From assembly GCF_027744825.2 (NCBI RefSeq), contig NC_071336.1, positions 18,384,501-18,448,500 of the forward strand: 64,000 nt of DNA. The letters run 5' to 3'. A model generated the notes under the pieces. It searched no databases, had not been told where the DNA came from, and worked only from the letters and a program-made list of their open reading frames with translations. The translations under genes and the position numbers were made by a program. Below are positions 48,001 through 64,000 of the stretch, one piece after another (position 1 is the first letter of the stretch; the number at the start of each line of letters is the position of its first letter). Source of the DNA: Synchiropus splendidus (lineage: Eukaryota > Chordata > Actinopteri > Syngnathiformes > Callionymidae).

Positions 48001-49504
48001 TTTAGTCAGAGAAGTTGTTTAATTCATTGAATTGTGTACTGCGGTGTAATCCTGACATGTGATATGGCAGTGGTGTGTGCTGCCTCTTTTCTAGTTTAAC
48101 AACCATATTTTAAAAGATGATAACATCTTTTATGGGTAGAGTTTTTAATCTCAGACTAAAGGTTTTTATTTCATAACGGACTTCAATAGTGAATGTCAAC
48201 ATTAATGTTTTATATATGTTGAGTCGGCTTTGGATGTAAAGGCAAGCTCCAGAAATATGTTATTCTCGTAATTGCGGGAATATAAATAATACCAATATCG
48301 ACTGTTGAGATTCATATTTTAATAATAATTTATGAGTAATGTTACAACTATAAGGTGTTTCTACAATAATAACTCGATACAAAATAATAATAATAACAAT
48401 AATAATCATAAATTTGTTGTGTTGCTTGTATTTATTGCAAGTATTAATTTGGTTTTAAAGATTTTTAAGGTTTTGAAATCAATTTTGCTGCATTTCCCTG
48501 AAAAGAAGAAGTTGTACAGCAGCGTCATCTGATTTTGAGATTAAAGTGATTGAAATTTTGAAAACAGAGCTTTGAAATTCATTGGGTATTTTGGCACGCA
48601 AACAGGGGTTTGCGTTGGGTCCAGAATGCTCCCGCCTCCTATGGAATTGGATAGGTCAAAGGTCAAACACTAAGTGAAGAGAAACTATCGATTTAATTTT
48701 ATCACAAAAATTTGAGGAATTAGAACTAGCTGCCTCCAAGTGTCAGAAAGTCCCAAACGTTCAATGTTTTTTCATGTTTCAAATCTTTCAAGACACATTG
48801 TTGTGTGGCGGTCAGGTGGTTAACACACACACACTACGTGCATCACTTCAGCACATAAAATGGTTTCAAACAATTGCGTTTGTATCATCTAACAATGCTC
48901 CATCGTCCCCTCAGGTCGACCACGACGTCTGCAGTAACTATGGCAACTGGCTGTACAGCGCTGGGATCGGAAACGACCCACGAGAGAACAGGAAGTTTAA
49001 CATGATCAAGCAAGGGCTGGATTATGACAACAATGTGAGTCTGCTCGCTTTCTCTTCTCACTATCCTTCATGTTCTCGCTTCTTCTTCACGAAACCTGTT
49101 TTTGGTTTCAGGGTGACTATGTGCGTCTTTGGGTTCCTGAGCTGCAGAAAATCAGGGGCCGTGATGCGCACACACCTTGGACCCTCAGCTTAGCGTCCCT
49201 GTCTCATGCTGAGGTCACTCTAGGTCACACCTACCCCTCTCCCATTGTTATGGCGCCCGAGTGGAGCCGGCACGTCAACAAGACCATGGTACGTGTTTGA
49301 AGAAACAGGAAGTGAGCTGTGTCGATGTCCACAGCTGCTGTGCCTTGTTTGCTGTTTTTTTTTCACGTATTATAATGTGGATTGTTTCATGTGCAGGGGG
49401 GAGCCGGGCCAGCAGGGAGAGGAAAGAAGGGGCCTTCACACACTCCCAAGCAGCACAGAGACAGAGGGATCGACTTCTACTTCTCCAGAAGCAAAAACTT
49501 GTGA
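45069..49504 (+). CDS. cry-dash: Cryptochrome DASH
   Basis: Member of the photolyase/cryptochrome family; DASH proteins bind FAD plus an antenna folate and, from family knowledge, repair cyclobutane dimers in single-stranded DNA. Coding exons: 45069-45125, 45975-46147, 46327-46420, 46485-46615, 46680-46828, 46905-46993, 47062-47135, 47206-47295, 47424-47503, 47573-47632, 47700-47857, 48915-49034, 49112-49288, 49397-49504. Total 1560 nt, 519 aa, every junction in phase, a normal length for animal CRY-DASH. The N-terminal photolyase domain has [14 protein letters not shown] and [20 protein letters not shown]. The FAD domain has [20 protein letters not shown] (residues about 242-261), [30 protein letters not shown], and [18 protein letters not shown]. 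The C-terminus is short and basic, ending [12 protein letters not shown]. The start has ACC-like context (GCCATGG). Intron 11 contains a possible alternative end (see findings). The gene is compact, 4.4 kb, between MAP3K and myd88. Confidence 0.95.
47978..47983 (+). terminator. Intronic AATAAA in cry-dash intron 11
   Basis: If the donor at 47857/47858 is not used, the frame continues for 38 codons to TAA at 47972-47974, and AATAAA follows three bases later. This could create a short CRY-DASH of 423 aa. Its use is only a prediction. Confidence 0.3.
48382..48408. repeat. (AAT)n microsatellite in cry-dash intron 11
   Basis: AATAATAATAATAACAATAATAAT in an A/T-rich intron segment. Confidence 0.8.
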
Positions 49505-49590
49505 CAACTCTTTTCACATACAGGGTTTTTATGCAAAAGAAAGCGCATGGCTTCTTGAACCTGAAGGTCTTAGGCTACCCACTTCCTTTT

Positions 49591-49596
49591 ATTAAA
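49591..49596 (+). terminator. Candidate ATTAAA poly(A) signal for cry-dash
   Basis: The common variant ATTAAA lies 87 bases after the cry-dash stop codon, within TTTTATTAAAAAAAA. No canonical AATAAA was noticed closer to the stop. Confidence 0.4.
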
Positions 49597-50161
49597 AAAA
49601 AAAAGTATCTGCTTCCTCTTCTTCTGTTAGATAACCACCACACTGTTGGCTGTGTGTCGTTTTGTTAAAAGTGATTTGACTTCTCATCTGTGTTGTTCTT
49701 CTATGTTCTGTTACAGAGTAAACATAAAGGTGCTGTCATTACCAGGGTCTTCACTTTTTTATTTTTGTTGTTGATTTGTCAAGATGATTTAAGGGCAGAG
49801 CGGTGAGCAGTGGGGAGGTCGAACCTAACTCCAGCGCTGTATGTCCGCCCTGTGCGTGGACAACCTTGAGTCAGGCACTCATATTTCCTCCCCCGTCCAG
49901 GATATTGGAGTGGCTGTCTGCCTCCAGCAGACTTTATAGCAAGGGCTCTACTTGAATTTTTAAAAGAAGTCTTATGAGAGCACAAGAAGAAAGGTAATTT
50001 GAAATGCAAAAAAAAAAAAAAAAATTTAAATGTTTTGAAGTTTGCTGTGTTGAAATAGCACAATGGTGATTGGAACGGAGCACATATATGTAATAGAATA
50101 GAATGTGATATGAAACCGCACTGGACATTAAACCCAAGTACATTTATGTGGCAGTATAGTA

Positions 50162-50335
50162 GTGCCACCAGCATATTGAATGGCTGAATTCAGTTATTCA
50201 AGAAAACGAATTCAACTATCCAATGTACAGATCACCCAATTCAAACATTCAAAATACAATTTCAATTAAAAAAAATACAACATTTCACTTAAAAAAAATC
50301 AACGTTTCAATATCCATGCAATGTCCTGGTGGCAC
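50162..50335. mobile_element. 174-bp MITE with GTGCCACCAG inverted ends and TA duplication
   Basis: The left end GTGCCACCAG and right end CTGGTGGCAC are exact inverted repeats. A further imperfect match follows (CATATTGAATGG against CCATGCAATGTC). Both ends are flanked by TA (50160-50161 and 50336-50337), the target duplication of the Tc1/mariner superfamily. The interior is A/T-rich with repeated ATTCAA and TTTCAA words, and there is no ORF. It ends about 310 bp before the myd88 start codon. Confidence 0.75.
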
Positions 50336-50649
50336 TAATATACTCCCATACCTTCAGACTCGACTGTCTCTCATTGACGAATAAGTCCTATGGTCTTATT
50401 GAACCCCCTCTTATCTGGTGTGAGCATCTGAATCCATTCTTCTGTGTAAAGACGACAGTTCTGGTTTCATATGTCGGTGACAGAGGAAGAATGAGGCGTC
50501 GTCACCACAGTCCAGCGGTTCCTCTCAGACGTGACGCAGACCACCGTCACTTCCTTGTTCTTGCTCCAGGTAGTTGATGTGGATGAGGAAACTTCACTTC
50601 TGCTCCGGACTGTGATTACTGTCGAAGCGGTGAGGCGAGCCACTGGGAC

Positions 50650-55756
<5,107 letters not shown>

Positions 55757-55824
55757 GAGGAACTGCGTTCACCATTCTTGCACTGTGCCAAAAGGGGAAC
55801 ACGCTTTTAAGTAAATAATGACTA

Positions 55825-55845
55825 AATAAATGCAGATGCAATAAA
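55825..55845 (+). terminator. Tandem AATAAA signals, proximal myd88 poly(A) site
   Basis: AATAAA occurs at 55825-55830 and again at 55840-55845, 70-90 bases after the stop codon. These would give a very short 3' UTR. Confidence 0.6.
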
Positions 55846-56495
55846 AAATGCTTGTATGATGTCATCTATTTGACATCTGCAGTGAAATCATTGTTTGTAT
55901 TCAGGAATATGTGTTTGGGTTACAGTAAGATGGCTAACAGTTATTACTGTTAGTGATATATTGAGGAATGTCTTTGTACTTTTTGTACATTTTGTTACTT
56001 ATATAATTCAGATCAATTTCAACTTCTATTACCACTTTTAAAATGGACCAGAAAATACTGAGGTTCTGAGTAGTACTCACTTGTAACAGGAAGAAACAAT
56101 GTTTGTTATTGTCTTTTATGACTAGGTTCTCAACCATCTTGTGGATATTTGTCAATGTGAATTGTGCCTTTGAGTGTTTTGCCCACAACTTCCTTTATTG
56201 AGTTAACTTTTACATTCTGATGGCGTACCAGAAGTATTAATATTAATTCTTTCAACATGTCCGTCGAGGCAGAACCACTCTTGTTTTTTTTTTTGTAAAT
56301 GTCTGCTTCGGACAAAACAAGCAAAATACAAAGCAACTGCTTTGAAAACATAACCTCGGTGGTGAAGACGTTTAATTCCAAACGAGGCTTTGTACGATAT
56401 TCTCCACAGGGTGTCGCTGTTGTTCACATCTGGTCAGATGACCATCCAAATTGAACATTTGTTTCTACTTGATTTCTCTTACTGAAATGCTTTTT

Positions 56496-56501
56496 AATAA
56501 A
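56496..56501 (+). terminator. Distal AATAAA, alternative myd88 poly(A) site
   Basis: A canonical AATAAA 740 bases after the stop codon, offering a longer 3' UTR. Choice between this and the 55825-55845 pair cannot be decided from sequence. Confidence 0.45.
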
Positions 56502-56519
56502 GTGTTTAAATATGACTAA

Positions 56520-57231
56520 TATAGTTGTTGATGCACTTTTGAAGCTTTGACTCGATCTCTCCAATCAGCATCCGGCGCTCCGGTTGATGTGTTATTTATC
56601 CCCGAACATTGTCTGTAAGGTGGCAAATCTGCCCCAGGGTTGAAACATGGCCGTAAGGTTAGTAGTTTAGATTTCGATTGTCATTCTTCACGTGTCTCTA
56701 AATAGGTTGTATTACAAAATATTTGCGTGTAAATCGAGTTTAAACCAGGGGAGTGCCTGACAGTCATTGATCAGGGCACTTGACACTATGACAGCCATTG
56801 TTTGTGTGGCGGAATTCAAGCCCTTTCCCAAATCGTCTTTGTCGGCTTTAATGTACAACACGTCATTGTCCCACGTAATTATCTAAGGGGATACACGCAT
56901 CTCTAGACATTGTTGTTTTGGAACATGTGCAACAGTTGGGCTCCTTTATACCGGTTTAAACGGTTGTAGTGTTTTCCTGTTCATTGACAAGAGCGTTCCA
57001 CACTCAACATGGCCGCCGCGCAGGTCCACTTCAGCTCAATAGGAATGCGGTAGGCGGGGCTGCGAGGCTAGTGTCAAACTTTGGGAATGACAGGAGTGCA
57101 GCAGGGTTCGCAAAGAAGGGGAAGAGTCGCCCTTATTTGTCCCGTTTGGATTACTTGGGATTCTTTTTACGTCTAGTCCGTGGGTTCACAGCCTTCTCGT
57201 TCATAGCACGGCCTCGGCGATTTCCTCAGCC
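56520..57231. other. myd88 to oxsr1 intergenic region and oxsr1 5' UTR
   Basis: About 700 bp. The last 250 bases are GC-richer and TATA-less, as expected for a housekeeping-type promoter. The GGCCGCC word at 57011-57017 lies in this segment. No other gene is seen. Confidence 0.45.
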
Positions 57232-57301
57232 ATGTCGGAGGACCTGAGCTCGCTGCCCTGGTCCATCAACAAAGATGACTATGAGCTACACGAGGTGATC
57301 G
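57232..57301 (+). CDS. oxsr1: OXSR1 (oxidative stress responsive kinase 1), exon 1 only
   Basis: OXSR1 is an STE20-type kinase activated by WNK kinases that phosphorylates cation-chloride cotransporters. Only the first coding exon is in the window: MSEDLSSLPWSINKDDYELH followed by EVI and the first base of a Gly codon, then the donor G|GTATGT. This closely fits the family N-terminus (PWSIN, DDYEL, EVIG) leading into the glycine loop, which must lie in exon 2. I searched the remaining 6.7 kb for the expected continuation (SGATAVVQAAYC, KRINLEKCQ) and saw nothing. Placement directly after myd88, same strand, matches human 3p22 and supports the call. In fish with duplicates this could be either oxsr1 copy. 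Confidence 0.9.
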
Positions 57302-58609
57302 GTATGTGGTCCCTAGCTTGTTAGCTTGACGCTACTGTCAATGAAACGTACGGCTTCAAGTGCTACCTCCTCACTCCTAAGCAAAGAATACATTTTCTTT
57401 TCTTGCCCTTCGGCGAGTCATTCGTAGAATTGAGATAGACAGCACCAGCGGGCGGTGTTATGGTTTGTAGTCAATGGACTGCTTCGAGTGAGAGTGACCG
57501 CACCGTCCAATGGGGACGTGTTGAGTTCATAAACGAACGCAATGACGTGCCAGTTAAGTTATATTCCAAGACAGCGTGAGTTTAAAAATGTTAAGTGGCC
57601 TTTCGCTGCATAGCCGCGTCGGAACATCCAGAGGCATAACTTTATCCTCGCGAATATTCACTGGATTTGCTACTAATCGTGCTGACCACCGTGTTCTGTC
57701 CTGCACACTGTATTCTCCATACGAAGGTGGTCATCTCCTAAACCAGTTAAACACATGGTGCACTTCACGTGTGACCTCACAACTTTACCTTGAGGATGAT
57801 GTAATGTTTGCCTCATTCTCTTTTTGTCTTGAAACTCCTCCAAGTCTGCAGCAGTGGTTCTCACTGGGAATCTTTGGGGCGGTGACATCTCTGATCAGTA
57901 ATTGGCCTCTTCATATTCATTATGCCCCCATTCATCTTCTACTCCTCTGGAGAGTTTATGACTTGTCGACAATGTTTTGCTGGTTGAACGAAGCAGAATT
58001 TCCTCCAAAACAAAATATGAAACGCTTGACTGTCAGGGGTGATTTCCTGAGTTTATGTAGACTATTGAAATCTAGTAAATAATTTTTTTTTCTCCTATTA
58101 TCTGCAGTGTCTGCTAGTGAGGGTGCTAGTGAGAATAACTGATAAATCGACACGCCTTGTTTATAGCTTAGGAATGACCATAAGAATCTTATTAACAAAA
58201 CGTGAGCGTGTCTGTATCGGTTGTTCAATAGAGGCAATATTTGTTGTGAGCTTGTGGGAAATCTATGTCCTCACGAGTCTTTTTTTAAAAGTTGAGTGAC
58301 TAAGGCGTTTGCTGGCGCCTCTGGTTTACTTACCCAAGCCGTTTCCTCTGGAGGGAATGGTTTTGTTTACACAGGGTCTACTATGTTTGCCCTCAGTCAA
58401 CCTTTTTGTATATTTTTCTAAATGTCAAATTGTTTTCTTCTCTATATAACCCAATTTTGTCAAAGTGAGTCATTCATGCATGACACGAGGCTCTCCAAAG
58501 TTACAAACTTAAAAATGTAAAGTACTAGGGGTTTAGGGTTAGGGTTAGTACGAATCCCTGCTGTGAATGAACCGGACAAGTGAATGACTGTTTTTATAAT
58601 TTGTAAATG

Positions 58610-58634
58610 TTTTTTTTTTTTTTTTTTTTTTTTT
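58610..58634. repeat. Poly(T) tract of 25
   Basis: An uninterrupted homopolymer in oxsr1 intron 1, with no recognisable retroelement body beside it. Confidence 0.85.
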
Positions 58635-61149
58635 GTTTAAAAGCAAGAGACAACTGATATTTAATGGTACAGCCAGGTGGGTTAGGGTTTATTTCCTATG
58701 CCCCAGTCAAAATAAAGTACAGTTTAGCCTTCCAAATTGAATATATGTAGTTTAACTGAGCATTTATAGTTGTGATATTTCAAATGCCATCATGCATTTT
58801 GAAACCCATGTACATTTCTCTTCTTGTTTTGCTTCTTGACATTTAATTCGGAACCAATCAGATAACTAGTTCTGATGAAAATACCCAAGTCACTATTCCA
58901 AAGGGAAACCACCAGCCCTATGCTAGTTTCATAGCTCACAAATCTCAAATATTTCAGCGTTATTCCTTCCGTTGTAATCATAGCTTAGATCAGGGAGCAG
59001 CATAACAACAACCTCTTAGTATTTAGCACCTGCTTGTGTTGACTCTGACGTCACCAAGTGACCTGTCGAGCTAGATCCACTGACTCCTATACAGCTTTCT
59101 TAAAGTTGAACCAATGTTACTCGAGCTCTGTTTTGTCCTCTCTCAGATGTTGCGGCAGATTGGTTCCCACCAGTGCCAACTTTCCATTCCTTTTTTAGTC
59201 TGTGGTTTCGTAGAAGATGTGTTGAAGATGGAAGACGCATCAAGACCTCATGAATTGGACTCACACCTCTGACACTCTTCATGCGTTTGCTTCGCTCGCC
59301 GTGATAGCGGCATTCCAACAAAGTAGCAGTTGAGCTCTGAAATAAGTACGTGAAGACACCTCTGACCGCCGGACGTCTTAACTTGATTTATCACTTGAAA
59401 TGCTTGTGCCTTTCAAGTTTGCACTGTGGGTTTGTGTTTTGATGGCATTTGCTTTCTATTGCACAATCACTTGGGTGGGTTGCGTTGGTTTGTTTGGGGA
59501 GGTGGTGCAGGTAAATACAAGTGAAGTACTGTTGGCTGCCAAGTGTCCAGTGAAGCTGAGTTGAGTTAGAAATCGATAAATACATATATTTTACATTCTT
59601 ATGTTGGGTTGTTGTTTAGAAACACTGTCATTGTATTGCTTATGATGGGGCTTTAATGGAATGGAAATCTCACACCAGAATGAAATGTTTGACGCACAGT
59701 TACTGTAAAATCTGGACACAGAGCTCAACTTTTTTACTGTCAGGTATCTGCTACGAAGGTGACCTCCTGTTCTACTAGGTAAACAAATGGTCAACTCTCA
59801 AGACAAACTACTTTGTTTTGTACCACCATGAGCTCCTTACAAACAGGCTCGTGACTCCATTGGGTGCTGCATTAGGATCAGCATGTATACGGTCAAAAAA
59901 TATCACCGTCATCATCGTAGCTGTTGAGCCACTGCAATGGCAGCCAATTCACACATTCAGAAGTTGTGCAGATAGAAGAACCACAAGGGACGATGAGCTT
60001 CTTCTCTTACCTCACTGTCCACTGACACCTATTGAAGCCGGGTGTTTTTTTCTTCAGTGCTCATGGCTAAATGTCTTTGTTCAACCCCTAGACAACTGTG
60101 CGTCCCTGGGAGTCTATGGCGGAGTTTGTGAAATATAGATGAAGAAAACGTAATTTAAGTCCGCATTTCACTTCATTATACTGCTGGCCATTATGCTGGA
60201 ACCTTCTTCGTTTAGTACCAAAACAAATCACTTGAAATATCAATGACATCATTCATAAAAAAAACCAGTCCAATTGAAATGTGCTTTGAAACACCAGCCC
60301 TGATAGACAGCATAGTTTTGTTTTGCTGGTTAGCTGCAGGGCACTGCAGTGCTTGAAGAGCTTTCACATTGGCCTCACCTGAACGTAGAGGTTACAAGTT
60401 ATCAGTGCTGTTAAAATGCTCTCCTCCACTGAAACCATTTGGGGCCTATTTTCTTTTTTTTTAATCAGTCAGAGGTCATTAAGTTGAACTGTGGTTGGAG
60501 AGTGGATCTGCCGGCCTTGTTTAACCATCATAGGCATTGTTTTGGAATCATCCCCTTGGAAAGAAGACCTTTTATGTGGTTCACACCCACTCCATTGTGT
60601 ATTGGATCATACTCGGCAGAGTGCAGAGGAAAAATACAGCTTGCACTCTCATTATGGATCAGTCTTGTGTTGGCAAACTGGTTTGGAAACTCTCTGCTCT
60701 CTGTTTCTGACCCCACACCACCATGTTCCTTCAGACTAACACCAACCGCTGCTCAAAAGACAATTTTGTACAGTCCATTTAAGTAATTCACTTTTAGGAA
60801 GCCTGCAGAAAGCTTTTCATCGAGCATCAAACAAGCCCATTTTGCTAGTGTGCACGCATACTAATCTCATATATTTAAAAAATGATTCATTTTTTTTCTT
60901 TCAAGCAATTTAACAGTAAACTACAACCAACAATAATTTGGCTGTTCAAGGTCTGACTGGTCAAGATTCAACTATTGAGCTGATTACAGCTTTAATTTCT
61001 TCTTCATTTATAGCAGAATCTTTGGAGAAAATTCTCTTTTTAATGTGTCAGTTGTTTCCTCTGTAACTTTTTGTCTTTTATCGGTTTATCGGTTTAGTTT
61101 CTCCCTAGAGCTTCGTTGAACGAACGAGCTTTTGAGTTAACTTGCGAGT

Positions 61150-61467
61150 AATGGAAAATTAATCACACGTTGTGTATGGAAATGTAACTTAAAGGAAGCT
61201 GTTATCAACAGAGGCGTTTACTAGAACAACCCAACATAACAGATACTGTCAAGAACGTTCTTGAGAATCACCTCAGAGGCACTGGAAAGGTTCAAACACA
61301 AGCTAAAAAGCACAACGTTGTGAGCATTATTAGCCACTCTTGCGTGGATTAAATCTCCCTTTCAGTTACATTGAGAACAGATACAAAATGTGGGATTAAT
61401 TTGCCATTAATCCGGAGTTAACTCAGCTCTAGAGTAATTAATTGAGATTAAAACTTTACAGCCCTAA
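61150..61467. mobile_element. Non-autonomous hAT-like repeat, copy B
   Basis: It ends TTAATTGAGATTAAAAC then TTTACAGCCCTAA, the right-end form of TTAGGGCTGTAAA-type hAT elements. It shares order and wording with copy A at 6963-7323 (ACATAACAGATACTG, GTGGATTAAATCT, AGTTAACTCAGCT). The left end is not clearly preserved. No ORF. Confidence 0.6.
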
Positions 61468-64000
61468 TATTAACAGAAACACAGTTTTGAAATTGTTTAC
61501 TTGTTTTGGCTTCCCTTAGTTCTGAGTGCTTAGTGATGGCTAAAACACACCCCAAAACTTCTTTGCCTTTTGACAGATGACAAATTAAGACATGGGCCGT
61601 GAGAAGAAAAGATTTTATACCCTTGAACAATACGAGTAGAAGTGAAATACAAGTCTGAAAGTGCCACAAAGAATTCAACTAGCCGAAGGGCCGTTCGCTG
61701 AGGTTGGCCCAGTGACTTGCTGCACTGTAATGCAGGTGCATGTCATTTATCATTGGAAAGCTCTCTGCTGCCAGCAACCGTTTTTTGTCATCACACCAAC
61801 CATGCACGGGTTTGTACTGAGAAGCTTGCGTAACTCATGAACCATGAGGCGGGGCTACGGCCGGTAAACCTGCTCTGTTTGGGCGGTCCTCGTGCAGACG
61901 TGCTGGGGACTACTGTAGTGACACTTATATCCGAGCAAAGCCTCGGTGCTCTTCTTTCAGATGGTGTTGGAATTCCACGAGGGAAACCCCTTGAGGAGTT
62001 TCGCTCATCTACGAATGGACACATCAAATGGTGTTGGCAGCACACAGTTGTTAATACGAGGTGAAGAAAACTGTTTACAGGGTGCAAGTTATCGGCTACA
62101 TCCTGAGGAGGCCCTCGACCCTAAAAAAAACTTCATCCAAATGTAACTGAGCAAAATATTTTGGGATTTTATGATTTGTAATTTGCGACTACTAATAAAC
62201 TTTTGTTGACATGTTTTCTCAAGAAAAGCAAATGTGACAACCCAATGTGTAGTATCCTGTTTACTGAACCTTGTCAGGTGTCCAGAATGCAACTTCTTTT
62301 GATGGTTAAGTTGATGATACTACATTTTTTTTAAATGCCCCTCCCGCTTCTGAGCTGAGCTCATGATGGTTCTTTTTCCTGAAACTGAAAAGTATTACAA
62401 AAATCACTTTTTACAATGCTCCGGTTGTGCAATAGCTGTTAGTTTCTCCTCAGAAAACCTCTCATGTTATCAAATGGCCACATGTCTCTAGCTAGGCAAC
62501 TAGCTGACGTCTTGGCCAAAACGATAATGCAGTCTTGTCAACATGATGCGTTTTCAGCAGCTGGGTCATCTTTATTTGATTTTACCTAATGTGGTAATCA
62601 AATATATTGATCTGATTATACACTGCATTTGGAAAAACAACCAGAGATGCATGTTTTTTGCTCATCTACAAGGTAGAATTTGAAGCGTGTGTATTGAAAG
62701 AGAAATATTCATAGCTGGAGCTTCTCATGGATGCAGTTGTACCAGACTGTTGAGCAGATTGAAATTGTGTGGCTTTGGTGAAGAGGATGTGACTGGCTTG
62801 TATGTTTTGTCACAGTCTCAACAGTGACAACATTGTCAGCGCAGAAGTGTTGGATTTTTTTTTCATTAGTCTGCATTTACTGCCTCATTAGGTTTGAAAT
62901 TTCAGACTGCTGCCCCATGTGAGCATCTTAGAGTAATTATCTGATATACAGCTTAGACCCTCAAAGGCCTCATGAAGTATTGAATCATCATGTAACTGGA
63001 TACGAATGGTCTGGTCACAAACGCTCGGCTAAGATGGGAAGTGGCAAATATCAAAGAGCATCAGGTCCACATTAACTCAAAGCCCTGACTCCGGCAGGCG
63101 GGGGCCTCTACCTCTCTGTGACCTCTTGACCTTGCTTCTGCAGGCCTCACAATCTCCCCCTTCTTCGGTCTTTGCTACGTAGAAAGCACACATGCTCTCC
63201 AGCTTGTCCAGCCCTGACGACAGCCTGTTTGTTTGTGTAGAGGAATTTACACTACACTGTGCGGAGCCACTGGCTCCCCGTCATGCTCAGTGTGCTCATC
63301 TTGCTGCCACTGGCCGTACTCCAGGGGTCTGTTAGCGCTTGGCTCTGGTGTATATTTAAAAAGCCTGATGTGGTTTAATGATTCAGCTTTATGGAATACA
63401 ATAATAAGAGTGACTGGGAATTTGAAGTCCCCTCTCAGAATGAGATATGGTTGCACGTGGGAACACATTAGGAAGTGCTGAACCAATCATTTGGCCCCAA
63501 CTCATCCTCTTTGGGTATTTGACCTGGAATACATAATTTTGCCAGCAGGAAGTTGAATAGTTTTAAGATCCATCTGTTGTTTGATGGGCTTCCTGACGGT
63601 TCATCTTACTAGTAAACGCTCTTTCACCCCTCCAATAAATCTAAAACGTTATCATCAGGACACATCGCTGCTGTAAATAATCCATGGCTTGTTCAGTGGA
63701 GTGAGTCCAACTGTTGGTCAACAGGATATTGCTATTTTATTAGATTATCTCAAGGTCAATATTTCTCAACCATTCACTCCATTCATTCTGTCTGGTCTCA
63801 CAAAGTTTGGGACCATGAAGTTACATGCAGGCCCAGATTGAAGGAGCTTGAGATGTTCCCACACAATTGCTGTGAGTCTGCTCTCTGTTAATCCAAAGAC
63901 AGTCGAATAAGGTCAAACAATGAAACCTAATAGTTGCAGTGGATCTCCTATTTAAATGGTGTTATTTAAGCGTTGTCATCAATCACTTCCTCTTTTTTGT

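Larger units (their letters stand above)
49505..50649. other. cry-dash 3' UTR, intergenic region and myd88 5' region
   Basis: About 1.1 kb. An ATTAAA (49591-49596) is the nearest plausible poly(A) signal for cry-dash. An A run lies at about 50009-50024, a 174-bp MITE at 50162-50335, and the myd88 promoter/5' UTR must lie in the last 300 bases. No gene is seen here. Confidence 0.5.
57302..64000 (+). other. oxsr1 intron 1 (continues past the window)
   Basis: At least 6.7 kb. It includes a tiny telomere-like stretch (58532-58548), a run of 25 T (58610-58634) and a diverged hAT-like repeat (61150-61467). Open frames, for example 57576-58082, show no recognisable domain, and I see no nested gene. 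Confidence 0.6.

Noticed and set aside
50588..50602. Possible interferon-response element upstream of myd88 (GGAAACTTCACTTC)
   Set aside because: It lacks the two properly spaced GAAA cores of an ISRE, so the similarity is too weak to call.
57576..58082. 168-codon open frame in oxsr1 intron 1
   Set aside because: No family resemblance. It lies in the expected intron and looks like a chance open frame.

Overview
This window is nuclear DNA from a vertebrate, almost certainly a teleost fish. It holds spliced genes with consensus GT/AG introns, a CRY-DASH gene (retained in fish, absent from placental mammals), and typical fish repeats: an L2-clade LINE with a hexamer tail, tRNA-derived SINEs, hAT and mariner/Tc1-type non-autonomous elements. 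The species cannot be named from the sequence. All exon boundaries below were read by hand from splice sites, reading frame and family resemblance. The exon phases of each complete gene, and of the dlec1 portion, add up exactly.

Layout, all genes on the + strand: (1) 279-6875, the 3' 24 coding exons of dlec1, a cilia-linked protein with ASH/MSP-like domains, whose 5' end lies outside the window; (2) about 8.3-44.06 kb, a complete MEKK2/MEKK3-type MAP3 kinase gene (600 aa) with two 5' exons, long introns and a long 3' UTR; (3) 45069-49504, a complete CRY-DASH gene (14 coding exons, 519 aa); (4) 50650-55756, a complete myd88 gene (5 exons, 289 aa: death domain, intermediate domain, TIR domain); (5) 57232 onward, exon 1 of oxsr1, followed by at least 6.7 kb of its first intron to the window end.

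The genes are not an operon and are not known to act in one pathway. MyD88 and MEKK3-type kinases do meet functionally in Toll/IL-1 signalling, and OXSR1 is a stress-related kinase. The dlec1-myd88-oxsr1 order matches human 3p22, where ACAA1 occupies the position held here by the MAP3K and cry-dash genes.

Non-coding space is mostly introns plus dispersed repeats. Best supported are two hAT-type elements with exact 8-bp target duplications (10638-10849 and 51310-52339), a mariner-like relic with roughly 50-bp inverted ends (53138-53844), a 174-bp TA-flanked MITE just upstream of myd88 (50162-50335), a 5'-truncated L2 LINE (about 14250-14958), and a pair of related repeats at about 7.0-7.3 and 61.15-61.47 kb. 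I see no CRISPR array, no rRNA, no convincing functional tRNA and no unknown multi-gene system. The points most worth checking are the paralogue identity and start of the MAP3K, a possible intronically polyadenylated short CRY-DASH, and the transposons inserted around myd88.
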